The notes under the pieces: generated by a model
Seen by the model: only the letters and a program-made list of their open reading frames with translations
Told to the model about the DNA's origin: nothing
The model's database searches: none
Shown: positions 34,101 through 44,035 of the stretch, one piece after another
How the letters are laid out: every line of letters starts with the position of its first letter
Numbering within the stretch: position 1 is the first letter of the stretch
Program-made: the position numbers and the translations under genes
Assembly (NCBI GenBank): GCA_037127315.1
Contig: JBBBDQ010001918.1
Coordinates: 5,192,501 to 5,256,500, forward strand
Length of the DNA stretch: 64,000 nt
DNA from: Ascarosepion bandense
Taxonomy: Eukaryota; Mollusca; Cephalopoda; Sepiida; Sepiidae
Reading direction: 5' to 3'

Positions 34101-35552
34101 AGCCATATAGCTATATTCTCTACTTCTACTTCTTATCGATGGGAGTTGCAATAAAAAGCAAGAGAAATGAAGATGAAAGAAATACTAGAGAAAAATGAAT
34201 AATAATTGACAATGCTTCATCTAAGAAGGCTAACCAGCAGGATTCATTCAAATTTAGCCATATAGCTATATTCTCTACTTCTACTTCTTATCGATGGGAG
34301 TTGCAATAAAAAGCAAGAGAAATGAAGATGAAAGAAATACTAGTGAAAAATGAATAATAATTGACAATGCTTCATCTAAGAAGGTCCAGCAGGAGTCATT
34401 CAAATTTAGCCATATAGCTATATTCTCTACTTCTACTTCTTATGGATGGGAGTTGCAATAAAAAGCAAGATAAATGAAGATGAAAGAAATACTAGTGAAA
34501 AATGAATAATAATTGACAAATGCTTCATCTAAGAAGGCTAACCAGCAGGAGTCATTCAAATTTAGCCATATAGCTATATTCTCTACTTCTACTTCTTATG
34601 GAGGAGTTGCACAAAAGCAAGATAAATGAAGATGAAAGAAATACTAGTGAAAAATGAATAATAATTGACAATGCTTCATCTAAGAAGGCTAACCAGCAGG
34701 AGTCATTCAAATTTAGCCATATAGCTATATTCTCTACTTCTACTTCTTATGGATGGGAGTTGCACAAAAAGCAAGATAAATGAAGATGAAAGAAATACTA
34801 GTGAAAAATGAATAATAATTGATAAATGCTTCATCTAAGAAGGCTAACCAGCAGGAGTCATTCAAATTTAGCCATATAGCTATATTCTCTACTTCTACTT
34901 CTTATGGATGGGAGTTGCAATAAAAAGCAAGATAAATGAAGATGAAAGAAATACTAGTGAAAAATGAATAATAATTGACAATGCTTCATCTAAGAAGGCT
35001 AACCAGCAGGAGTCATTCAAATTTAGCCATATAGCTATATTCTCTACTTCTACTTCTTATGGATGGGAGTTGCAATAAAAAGTAAGAGAAATGAAGATGA
35101 AAGAAATACTAGTGAAAAATGAATAATAATTGACAATGCTTCATCTAAGAAGGCTAACCAGCAGGAGTCATTCAAATTTAGCCATATAGCTATATTCTCT
35201 ACTTCTACTTCTTATGGATGGGAGTTGCAATAAAAAGTAAGAGAAATGAAGATGAAAGAAATACTAGTGAAAAATGAATAATAATTGACAATGCTTCATC
35301 TAAGAAGGCTAACCAGCAGGAGTCATTCAAATTTAGCCATATAGCTATATTCTCTACTTCTACTTCTTATGGATGGGAGTTGCAATAAAAAGTAAGAGAA
35401 ATGAAGATGAAAGAAATACTAGTGAAAAATGAATAATAATTGACAATGCTTCATCTAAGAAGGCTAACCAGCAAGAGTCATTCAAATTTAGCCATATAGC
35501 TATATTCTCTACTTCTACTTCTTATGGATGGGAGTTGCAATAAAAAGCAAGA
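25162..35552 (+). repeat. 155-bp satellite DNA, about 67 tandem monomers
   Basis: A head-to-tail array. GGGAGTTGCAATAAAAAGCA recurs at 25,314, 25,469, 25,624, 25,779 and 25,934, fixing the period at 155 bp; 10.39 kb gives about 67 units. The monomer contains GAAATGAAGATGAAAGAAAT, TTGACAATGCTTCATCTAAG, CAGCAGGAGTCATTCAAATT and TATTCTCTACTTCTACTTCT, and is A+T-rich. Identity between monomers is very high. Variants recur at fixed sites (GCAAG/GTAAG, TATGGAT/TATCGAT, ACTAGTG/ACTAGAG, CTAACC/CTAATC). Small indels cluster at 29.6-30.2 and 31.2-34.6 kb. 155 is not a multiple of three and stops occur in each monomer, so it is not coding. Centromeric or heterochromatic function is possible but untested. 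Confidence 0.97.
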
Positions 35553-35763
35553 CATATGATAAAAACATTAAGCAAAAACTGATAATAATTAACAATAATA
35601 ATAATCTAATAATTAATTCAATAAAATCAGGATTACGTTTTTCCTCCAAAAAGTATCAAATGCGACATTTTTAAAACTGACATAAATAATGCGGCTTTTA
35701 TATAAAACAGAACGGAAAGATACAATAAAGATACATTCATTGTTCCAGAGAGTGAGAGGGTAT

Positions 35764-35835
<72 letters not shown>

Positions 35836-36149
35836 GAAAGTGGGTGTGATGGAGTGATCACTCCGATTTACACAGATTGGTCTAGAATTGGTTGTTTTAA
35901 GCAACAAAAAAATTTAACAAATTTTTTATATGACATTTAAAGTTAACTTCTAAAATATCAAATCAAGATTTGGTTGACATTTTTGTATCTTGGCTCAAAA
36001 TAATCACATCTTGTGTTGTTTTATTTACAATCTCTGCTTTTTATTCAAAGTCATTTTTTACATTATTTTCATGGTGTGTGATATTGGAAAATACTATTAC
36101 GAAATATTAGATAATTTTCATGGTACATGGATAAATAAAGAGATAGATA
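35553..36149. other. Right flank of the satellite with (GATA)n(GA)n
   Basis: The first 20 bp after the array (TGATAAAAACATTAAGC) share nothing with the monomer. A GATA run and a GA run occupy 35,764-35,832. AAAGTATCAAATGCGACATT (35,649) resembles AAAATATCAAATACAACATT at 24,990 on the left flank. No gene seen. Confidence 0.6.
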
Positions 36150-36410
36150 TAGAGGGAGATAAGAGGAAGGGAATCGATTAGATAATGTTGTAAGATAGAT
36201 TGTCTAACATTTTCTACACTATTTTTGAAACAAGAACTCGTCAATCCGTCTGTTCACAGAATAGTTGCAAAAAAGTGGGCCGCAAAGGCGTAGCGTTTTT
36301 CTGTCGTACGTTTGTCGCATTGAACCAAACCATTTCCTAATATGATTAGACCCTTTTTTACTTAAACCTTTTTCTAGTGTTTCCTTTACATATTTACTGA
36401 CCAGCAACTA
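36150..36410 (+). repeat. Repeat V, copy 3, right flank of the satellite
   Basis: GGGAATCGATTAGATAATGT, GATAGATTGTCTAACATTTT, GGGCCGCAAAGGCGTAGCG and CTAGTGTTTCCTTTACA align with V copies 1 and 2. Confidence 0.6.
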
Positions 36411-36631
36411 TGAGTGTTATAAGAACATAGGAAAACGGAGAAAGAAAGAAGGAAAGAAGATGAAATGAAAGAAAGAAAGAATAAGTGGAATATTGAAAAA
36501 CTGGAGGGAGACAAAAAGAAAGGTTTGTTTTTGTTTTTTCATGGCTCATCAACAGTTTTTGGTTTATTTAAATCCGAAACATATTTTGGAATTTAGAATA
36601 TTGCTTTCCATACTCGGTGTTTCAGATCATG

Positions 36632-37330
36632 TAAGCGCTAACCCCGGTCGTTCTAAGCGCTAACCCCGGTCATTCTAAGCGCTAACCCACGTCGTTCTAA
36701 GCGCTAACCCCGGTCATTCTAAGCGCTAACCCACGTCGTTCTAAGCGCTAACCCCGGTCGTTCTAAGCGCTAACCCCGGTAGTTCTATGCGCTAACCCCG
36801 GTCGTTCTAAGCGCTAACCCCGGTCATTCTAAGCGCTAACCCACGTCGTTCTAAGCGCTAACCCCGGTCATTCTAAGCGCTAACCCCGGTCGTTCTAAGC
36901 GCTAACCCCGGTCGTTCTAAGCGCTAACCCCGGTCATTCTAAGCGCTAACCCACGTCGTTCTAAGCGCTAACCCCGGTCGTTCTAAGCGCTAACCCCGGT
37001 CGTTCTAAGCGCTAACCCCGGTAGTTCTAAGCGCTAACCCCGGTCATTCTAAGCGCTAACCCACGTCGTTCTAAGCGCTAACCCCGGTCGTTCTAAGCGC
37101 TAACCCCGGTCGTTCTAAGCGCTAACCCCGGTAGTTCTATGCGCTAACCCCGGTCGTTCTAAGCGCTAACCCCGGTCGTTCTAAGCGCTAACCCCGGTCA
37201 TTCTAAGCGCTAACCCACGTCGTTCTAAGCGCTAACCCCGGTCATTCTAAGCGCTAACCCCGGTCGTTCTAAGCGCTAACCCCGGTCGTTCTAAGCGCTA
37301 ACCGACGTCGTTCTAAGCGCTAACCCCAGT
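36632..37330 (+). repeat. 22-bp GC-rich minisatellite, about 32 copies
   Basis: The unit TAAGCGCTAACCCCGGTCGT plus TC repeats without indels over 699 bp. Four main variants occur: CCCCGGTCG, CCCCGGTCA, CCCACGTCG and CCCCGGTAG; two units start TATGCGC. The CCCACGTCG variant follows a CCCCGGTCA unit nearly every time, so multi-unit blocks were copied together. Each unit has the palindrome AGCGCT and a CpG, in contrast to the AT-rich surroundings. No gene in it. Confidence 0.97.
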
Positions 37331-37380
37331 TGACGGTGTTTAACTTCGGTGATCTTTGTGTTTACAGCGTGATTTCACGA

Positions 37381-37935
37381 AAAAGAAAGAAAGTAAAAAA
37401 AAAAAGTGAAAAATAGAAGGACTCAAAGAACAGATGAAGGAGAAAAGAATGAATGTTAAAAGGCGGAAATTAAAGAGAAAGGGGAACAGTGTAAAGAAAG
37501 AAAGAATGAATGAAAGAAAGAATGAAAGAAAGAAAGAAAGAAAAAGGAGTAAAGAAATGAAAAAAGAAGGAAAGATCTGAGGGGAAAAATTGAAAAGATA
37601 TCAATATGGACAGCAAAAAAAAGTAATTATTTAAAAAGTTAAGCAACACAGAAGGAAGAAATTAAAACGAGAAAGGGAAAGATGAAAGCAACGAGAGGAG
37701 AAAGAAATGAAGAAATGACAGGAAGAAGAATAAAAGAAAGAAGAATGAAAAAATTATATAATAAATGGTAGAAAAAAGATCGTGAATGAAACGAATAAAA
37801 ATGGAAGGAAAGACGGTGAGAATCAGAAAAAGAAAGATGAAGAATTGAAAGTAGGGAAAGAAAGGAAAGAAAAATGAAGATAAAAATGAAAAGAAATAAC
37901 TTAAAAAAAGAATGAAATAAAGAAAAAGTAAAGGC
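37381..37935 (+). repeat. Purine-rich (GAAA-type) low-complexity tract
   Basis: More than 500 bp with almost only A and G on the plus strand (AAAGAAAGAATGAATGAAAG and similar). The minus-strand open frame across it (Phe/Ser/Leu-rich) is a composition effect, not a gene. Confidence 0.85.
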
Positions 37936-37943
37936 TGCGATGA

Positions 37944-38058
37944 GTCTACGGCTATATCGTGTTGAATACACCGGTTCCCGTCCGATCACCGAAATTAAGC
38001 AACATCGAGGCTGGTCAGTACTTAAAATGGGTGACCATTTGGGAATGCTGTAAACGTA
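37944..38058 (+). pseudogene. 5S rRNA-like pseudogene
   Basis: GTCTACGGCTATATCGTGTT, CACCGGTTCCCGTCCGATCA, GAAATTAAGCAACATCGAGG and AATGGGTGACCATTTGGGAA follow the animal 5S rRNA from its first base through the A-box and C-box regions. ACCGGGT is missing just before the 3' end (GGGAATGCTGTAAACGTA). With these substitutions and deletion it is unlikely to be a working gene. It is followed directly by LINE-like sequence. Confidence 0.8.
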
Positions 38059-38240
38059 AGGACCAAGAATAGTCCTCCAGTCCTCCAGGTTTGGGGGGTT
38101 GAGTGCAGGGCTAACAACCATCCCTCCCATAAAAAAAACAGTTTGTTACAGAGACAGCAACAAAAACTTGCTGCCCTATGCACCATCTGGGTGTGATGGA
38201 TAAATGATGATGAAATGCTGCGATGGATGAATTGTCGTCT
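38059..38240 (+). mobile_element. LINE-like segment joined to the 5S-like sequence
   Basis: GGTTTGGGGGGTTGAGTGCA, GGGCTAACAACC, GTTACAGAGACAGCAACAAA and ACCATCTGGGTGTGATGG recall the 5' portion of endonuclease-type LINEs in invertebrates. This is recognition by eye, not a search. Nothing similar is found elsewhere in the window. Confidence 0.35.
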
Positions 38241-38319
38241 AAGTTACGCAAAAATAAAAATAGCAATGACCTCTCATTTCTAAAGGTAGAATTACCAAAA
38301 TTACACAAAAATATATTGA

Positions 38320-38702
38320 AATACTAAAGAGTAAAATTATTCAATAAAATTGCTATTGATTTCAACCACGGTGTCTACACGACTTCGGAATTTTCTGCAA
38401 CTCTTCCGGATGGTTTCCTTGTTTAAGTTGGGAAATGCCCCTATAATCCTTGCCTTCAGTTCATTTTGGTGTTTTGGTCTCTCACTAATCCGCACCAGTA
38501 CATAATAACAAAAAGGATGGCAGTTTGGGGAGTTAAGTACCCAGATTTAAGAAGCGATGTAGTCGCAGAATTTGTTTTAGATCGCCTAATTGTGTGACAT
38601 GGTGCAGAGTCCTGCTACCAAACATAGGGTCTTCCATCAGCTACCCTCTTGAGAAAAGGTAGCACTACCGTCTCAAGGTACTTGATGTAGGCTTCCGTGT
38701 CG
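38320..38702 (-). pseudogene. Tc1/mariner-superfamily transposase fragment
   Basis: On the minus strand: TEAYIKYLETVVLPFLKRVA, DGRPYVW, a stop, then QDSAPCHT (catalytic Asp in the DSAPCH box), and after frameshifts NELKARIIGAFPNLNKETIR and KSCRKFRSRVDTVVEINSNF near the C-terminus. The N-terminal DNA-binding half is absent. A related fragment is at 47,690-47,965. The left part of the copy runs into a minisatellite. Confidence 0.75.
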
Positions 38703-38704
38703 TG

Positions 38705-39470
38705 TCTGAGGTTCGATTCATAAGCTGTTGGTCATCGGCTTTTACGTAATCTATCTTAAAATATCCGCACGAACTGACGCTAAGACTCTCAATACATAAA
38801 TTGATGGCCATCCCCTTTACGTAATCCATCTCAAAATATCGACACAGACTGAAGCTCAGACACTCGATTCATAATCTGAGGGTCATCAGTCTTTACGGAA
38901 TTTATCTTAAAATATCCATTCGGACTGTCACTCTAACGCTCGACTCATCAGCTAATGGTCATTAGCCTTTAGGTAACCCGTTTTAAAATATCCTTTCGGA
39001 TTGACGGTTAGCCGCTAGATACATAAGCTGATTGTCATCGCCTTTATGTAATCCATCTTAAAATATCCATACTTACTGATGCTCAGACCCTCGATTCATA
39101 AGCTGACGGCCATCGGCCTTGACATAATCCATCTTAAAATATCCGCAAGAACTGACGATAAGAGGTTCGGTACGTAGGCTGATGGTCATCGGCCTTTTAG
39201 GCAATCCATCTTAAAATATCATCCAGCACAGACGCTCACACTCAATTCATAAATTGATGGTCATAGGCCTTGAGGTGATCCATCTCAAAATATCTTCACG
39301 GTCTGACGCGAAGACACTAGATACATAAGCTGATGGCCATCGGCTTTTAAGTAATGCGTTTGAAATATCCTCACGAACTGAGGCCAGATGCTCGATAATA
39401 AAATTGATACTCATCGGACTTGACGTAGTCAATCATAAAATATCCTCTCGGACTGGAACTCAGACTCGAT
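38705..39470. repeat. Diverged minisatellite, unit about 77-80 bp, 9-10 copies
   Basis: Units contain TCATAAGCTGATGGTCATCG, GTAATCCATCTTAAAATATC and GAACTGACGCTCAGACNCTC-like blocks. AAAATATC recurs about every 78 bp from 38,757. Copies differ at many sites, so the array is old compared with its neighbours. Confidence 0.85.
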
Positions 39471-39514
39471 GGAGTGAACCCTCAATCTTTCTTCTCCAGT
39501 TCGTTATTTTATGC

Positions 39515-39738
39515 ACGATTTTGTTGGCAGATACTGAACCCTCACCCTAAGTGAGATTTTGTTGGCAGATACTGAACCCTCACCCTAAGTGAGATTTTGT
39601 TGGCAGATACTGAACCCTCACCCTAAGTGAGATTTTGTTGGCAGATACTGAACCCTCACCATAAGTGAGATTTTCTTGGCAGATACTGAACCCTCACCCT
39701 AAGTGAGATTTTGTTGGCAGATACTGAACCCTCACCCT
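39515..39738. repeat. 38-bp minisatellite, about 5.8 copies
   Basis: The unit GATTTTGTTGGCAGATACTG plus AACCCTCACCCTAAGTGA repeats with only two single-base changes (39,661 and 39,675). Recent expansion. Confidence 0.95.
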
Positions 39739-39824
39739 TTTTAATACACTAAATTTTCCTTCTCTATCAAATCAGGCGGTTGATCAGGGATTAACGATAA
39801 ATCATTTCTGGTTTCATGAATTCT

Positions 39825-39955
39825 GTTGGGAGATTGAAGATTTTGAGGAGAGCGAGACCACCTCATTATTGCTGTTGTTCCAAGGGCCTCACTGACTCGG
39901 TGTGGTAGCACCTGTTAGAGTCTTGGCTATGGCCAAATAGTGTGAAGCCGTATGG
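39825..39955 (+). repeat. Dispersed repeat R, fragment
   Basis: TTGAGGAGAGCGAGACCACC, TCATTATTGCTGTTGTTCC and GTCTTGGCTATGGCCAAATA align with the first 120 bp of repeat R. Confidence 0.5.
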
Positions 39956-40284
39956 TGCTGGTTAATTATTTTTGTTGTTTCTGCCTTGTCTCCGAGTCGA
40001 TTTGAAGTTGAAGTTACATTTTAGTCTTGTCTTTCTCTCTACTTCCACCTGACTGACTATTAGACGCTGGCCGGGGCCTTTTAAAGTATTCAGATTTTCG
40101 CACTGGATCGCTAAGTCTCTTTAGTCTATTTAACGATTCCCGACGTCTCCTTCGTATGTGCGATCTCTCTCTGGCTGCCCTCATATTCCAGAAAAGCGTC
40201 ACGGACGAAGAAGAAAAGTATAAGATTGGATTTTTATATATATGTGTCTTCTTCGTTGTTTTTTGATGGGAATTTAAATGCACT

Positions 40285-41290
40285 TCTTTATAAAAAAAAA
40301 AATGCTGCAGCTGTAGTACGCATAATTTTTGTTAAGATTTACGGCAACCAAGCGCTTTCGGAAACAACATGCCGAGATTGGTTTAGACGCATCAAAATAT
40401 CATTTTAATATTGTAGTTAAAGAACACTGGCGCACTGAAAATGATTAAAGACAAAGAATTGGAGGCATGACTTCATGAAAACTCATGTCAGGCGCAAGGT
40501 AGATTTGCAGGATCATTAGATGTTGATCACACAACATTTTCGAAACGTTTTAAAGCATTACAAATGGTTCAAAAGCAAGGACATTCGGTGCTGTATGAAA
40601 TGAAGCCTAGATGTGTCGAACGACGTTTTGATACGTGTGAACAGGGGCAGAAAAAGAAAGTTGTTTTGCATTGCATTATGACGGGCGATGAAAAGTGGAT
40701 ACTCTATGATAACACTAACCGTAGAAGAGTGTAGAGTAAGACCCATCATGCATCAACATCTGCTTCAAAACCGAATACCCATAGTTCGAAGCCTTTGCTA
40801 TGCATTTGGTTGGATCAGATGGGTCTAGTTTATTACGAGCTGCTCAAACCGACCGAAATCATTACGGATGATCGCTATATAATTGTCGTGTTTGAGCCGA
40901 GCATTAAAACAAAAAAAAGCCGCTATACTAGCAGAGACACGACAAACTGAAAACGCTTTGCCACATATTGAAAAAGGAGTAAAAACCTAGTCGGAAAAGC
41001 TTCAGTGCTACGCCACCTGCATTATTCACCAGACATTGCTCCGTCTGATTATCACTTGTTCCGAGCGATGACACATTGCCTGTTTAAGCAGCACTTTCAT
41101 TCTTATGAAGATGCCAAAAATAGATCGATTCGTGGTTCGTCGTTATTCCTACGTGGAATTAAAAATGCTGCCAGAAAGATGGGAAAAAGTAGCGATGGCC
41201 AATACGTTCACTAACATGTTTCCTACTAATTTCTCTAAATAAAATATTACTTTTCATGAAAAATCAGCAAGAACTTATTCAAGGTCCTAA
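40285..41290 (+). pseudogene. Degenerate mariner transposase with 3' terminus
   Basis: Successive frames give SETTCRDWFRRIK (N-terminal region), DHTTFSKRFKALQMVQK, CIMTGDEKWILYDN (first catalytic Asp, GDEKW at 40,684-40,698), WLDQMGLVYYELLKPTEI, then RHLHYSPDIAPSDYHLFRAM (third Asp, 41,005 on) and SSDGQYVH at the end. The HDNARPH segment with the second Asp is lost, and stops or frameshifts interrupt the frame at least five times. AGCAAGAACTTATTCAAGGT at 41,266 up to 41,290 looks like the right inverted terminal repeat of an irritans-type mariner. No left terminus recognised. Inactive. Confidence 0.85.
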
Positions 41291-41614
41291 CAATAATTTC
41301 TTATAACATTTACCTTTACGTAAGAGCTTGATATGTGACTGCTCGAAACGCTCACCCTCCCACAAAAATCTTCAGACTGTAAAAACTGCCATGTAGTACA
41401 ATACACAGAGAATAAATATACCGAATACAAGAGGCTTGAGAATGAGTAAATTAATGACCAAACTGTCTCGGAACAATAAAAACTATGACTTGTTTTCATA
41501 TTCTTTAACTCCTAAATGGTGTAAATATATTAGAATGCTGAAAAAATTCAATAAAGATAGTTTAAATTATCCTTGTCAGATATATTAAATGAAAATTTTT
41601 TAAAAGGTTGCTGC

Positions 41615-41618
<4 letters not shown>

Positions 41619-41675
<57 letters not shown>

Positions 41676-41704
41676 TATGTGTGTGTGTGTGTGTGTGTGT
41701 GTGT
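41619..41704. repeat. (TA)n(TG)n microsatellite
   Basis: A pure TA run of about 50 bp, then a TG run. Confidence 0.95.
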
Positions 41705-41878
41705 AACTTACATCTATATCATTCGACATATATGTACATACGTAGAGAATTACATTTATTAGCGAACATAAAATCAGTGAGTAACATTTTATATATGGCC
41801 ATGTGTGTACGTCTGTCTTTCTCTTTGTCCATCAACTAATACATTATATACGCACACACTACATACACACAGCTCCAC

Positions 41879-41879
<1 letters not shown>

Positions 41880-41911
<32 letters not shown>
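41880..41911. repeat. (TA)n microsatellite
   Basis: A TA run directly upstream of the three-way-junction sequence at 41,930. Confidence 0.95.
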
Positions 41912-41913
<2 letters not shown>

Positions 41914-41929
41914 TGTCTGTGGATCTGGG

Positions 41930-41984
41930 GAGCCGACTTACCCTGTCGAGCCGTAGGGTGAAACCTAGGTAGGTCTGTTGGCTC
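41930..41984 (+). ncRNA. Hammerhead-like three-way junction, weak
   Basis: GAGCCGAC (41,930-41,937) pairs with GTTGGCTC (41,977-41,984). CTGTCGA (41,943-41,949) is one change from the CUGANGA core. GAAA, then CCTA-GG-TAGG (stem III), T and C match the hammerhead order. Extra bases between stem I and the core do not fit, so this is a decayed or chance version. Confidence 0.3.
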
Positions 41985-42177
41985 TTACTTCGATTTATAC
42001 TTTCTTTGTTGCTCTACTATTGTATTGGGCACTTTAGTGTTAGGGTTCTCGTCTCGGGTTTTTTTTCTTCCCTACCAGTATTTTGACGTATATTCAAGTA
42101 CTTAGTGTGTCTCCTTTTTTACTTCCCCATTTTTCCCCCTCCGAGTTTGTTCTTGGTGGGTTTTTTGAGACGAAATG

Positions 42178-42265
42178 AAATATATTATAACAATTATTAT
42201 TATTAGCATCATTATTATTGTTAGTATTATTATTGCTATTATTATTATTATCATTATTATTTATT
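42178..42265. repeat. Imperfect (ATT)n run
   Basis: ATT-rich tandem with scattered changes; the frame across it encodes only Ile-rich sequence. Confidence 0.85.
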
Positions 42266-42485
42266 GTGTATTGTGCATAGCAATCCCTCTTCTATGCAAG
42301 CTCGTTAAAAATGACAGACATCTTGGTGTGTTTAAGTTTTTTTATATATTTTTTATGTGGTCTTATAATTTTTTTCAGTAGATGAGTTTTTATAAAGATT
42401 ACCCGAATGTTTTATTTATTCAAGTGCATTCGACTATAATTTTAGCAACTTTCATTTCTAACTAAATTATATATATATATATAAC

Positions 42486-42651
42486 TGTGAGTTTGTAACC
42501 CTGGGTTTCACACTTTTGCGATCGTCAGACAAACTGATTAATTTTTTTTTTTAATGGTTATATTCGTGTATTTTTTTTTTTTAAATTAAAAAAAATTAAT
42601 CTGTTTGTCTGACGATCACAAGAGCGTGAAACCCAGGATTACAAACTCACA
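42486..42651. repeat. Foldback element, about 60-bp arms
   Basis: TGTGAGTTTGTAACCCTGGG and its inverse ending CCAGGATTACAAACTCACA close an imperfect palindrome whose arms extend through CGTCAGACAAACTGATTAAT. A T/A-rich loop lies in the centre. TA runs flank it on both sides. Probably a small MITE. Confidence 0.7.
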
Positions 42652-42752
42652 CATATCTATATGAACATGTCTGCTCTATCACTGATATTGAGCGCTTTTA
42701 AATAAGTACCCCGCATATATAATATGTAAGCAATACAATATATATAACAAAT

Positions 42753-42754
<2 letters not shown>

Positions 42755-42802
<48 letters not shown>

Positions 42803-42853
42803 TATATATATATTCATATTTATAATTCTATACATACAATTTTCACACATATC

Positions 42854-42894
<41 letters not shown>

Positions 42895-42895
42895 C
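42755..42895. repeat. (TA)n runs
   Basis: Two TA runs separated by about 60 bp of TA-rich sequence. Confidence 0.9.
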
Positions 42896-42959
42896 GTATG
42901 TATTGATCAATATTTCATGAAAGGATTAAGAATATAATATCCTGTTACTTCTTGCTCCC

Positions 42960-43800
42960 ATCATTTGTTGCCAAATGTTTTCGCGCTGACACCCTCCAGA
43001 AAGAATTATGGCGTTTTTTTAGCGAGAACTAATCAAAAGATACGATAAATGGATATGAAAAGTAAGAAGGAAAGCAACAAAAATGGCACATTCCATTCAG
43101 TGTTAAATTTATTGTAGACAAAATTGTCTTTTCTCAATATACGCCGGCCCTTAAACTCACACATGACGTCCCTTTGATAATAACGCTGCCAGTAAAGTCT
43201 CGTTTTTCTAATCTCGATTCCCGCGAGACTTGGCTTGAAATAGCGATGGGAAAACTTTTGACGTTACAAGGCAGCGTATCAGTGGATGTTAAACTATTTT
43301 TCCCGTGACACTATCGTTTATGTCTTCTTATAAAGGAGTGTATACGTATCGACACCCCCAAATTTCTTACGCATGCGCACACACAATGGTTTACATATTA
43401 ACGATAAGCAGTTGTCGTAAACAAAGATATCTCAAAACAGAAAATAATATATTGAGAGAAGTAATTTGTTTCTTCTGTCTCATTTAGAAATTGAAGCTTG
43501 TGTTTGTATATCACTAGGATTTAAAGATGTGACCCGTATCGCCTTCTTGGTTAAATTTATTTTTCATTAAAAGAAAAAAAAAAGTCAGTTTGAAAACGTT
43601 TTTTTACTTCATACTTCCTTACTCAACAAGACGTCCTAGCACATATTTTTCTAAGTAAGTTTTGGCTTCTTACCATCTGATTTGACCCTTTTCAGTCATC
43701 CATAAGAAGAAACTCCTTTAGCTATCACGATATTTTAGACTATTTTTCTTCCCTTTACTCTGCCTTGTGAGTGTTAAATTCTGTAGGCCTTATTTTTAAT
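42960..43800. other. No recognised feature
   Basis: About 840 bp of non-repetitive AT-rich sequence; the longest frame is 60 codons with no domain. This could be single-copy DNA. Confidence 0.35.
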
Positions 43801-43802
43801 TA

Positions 43803-43817
43803 TATTTTCTGCCATAT

Positions 43818-43872
<55 letters not shown>

Positions 43873-43893
43873 GATATGACAGAAAAAAAATAT
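43803..43893. repeat. Palindrome with a (TA)n core
   Basis: TTTTCTGCCATATCCTT and AAGGATATGACAGAAAA flank a TA run of about 45 bp, giving a large AT-rich cruciform. Confidence 0.8.
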
Positions 43894-44035
43894 ATATATA
43901 TAAAATGTTTTGTTTGAACATTATTTTTGATCGATACTCATATTTAAGTAGTTATTCCGTTTATAATCAAACAGTCTTATATATTCATTTCTACTAGCCT
44001 GATTATTTACGATAAACTTTTCTTACGGAAATGTG

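Noticed and set aside
25162..35552. CRISPR-like array
   Set aside because: No alternation of short repeats and unique spacers; it is a plain tandem satellite in a eukaryotic context.
36632..37330. Interstitial telomere repeat
   Set aside because: The unit shares GGGTTA with telomeres but is a 22-bp GC-rich minisatellite, not (TTAGGG)n.
37639..38130. 163-codon minus-strand frame
   Set aside because: Ser/Phe/Leu-rich translation of a purine tract read on the other strand, running into the 5S-like sequence.
42175..42381. Ile-rich 68-codon frame as a membrane peptide
   Set aside because: Encoded by an ATT repeat; composition artefact.
43305..43487. 60-codon frame
   Set aside because: No domain, no context, expected by chance at this length in AT-rich DNA.
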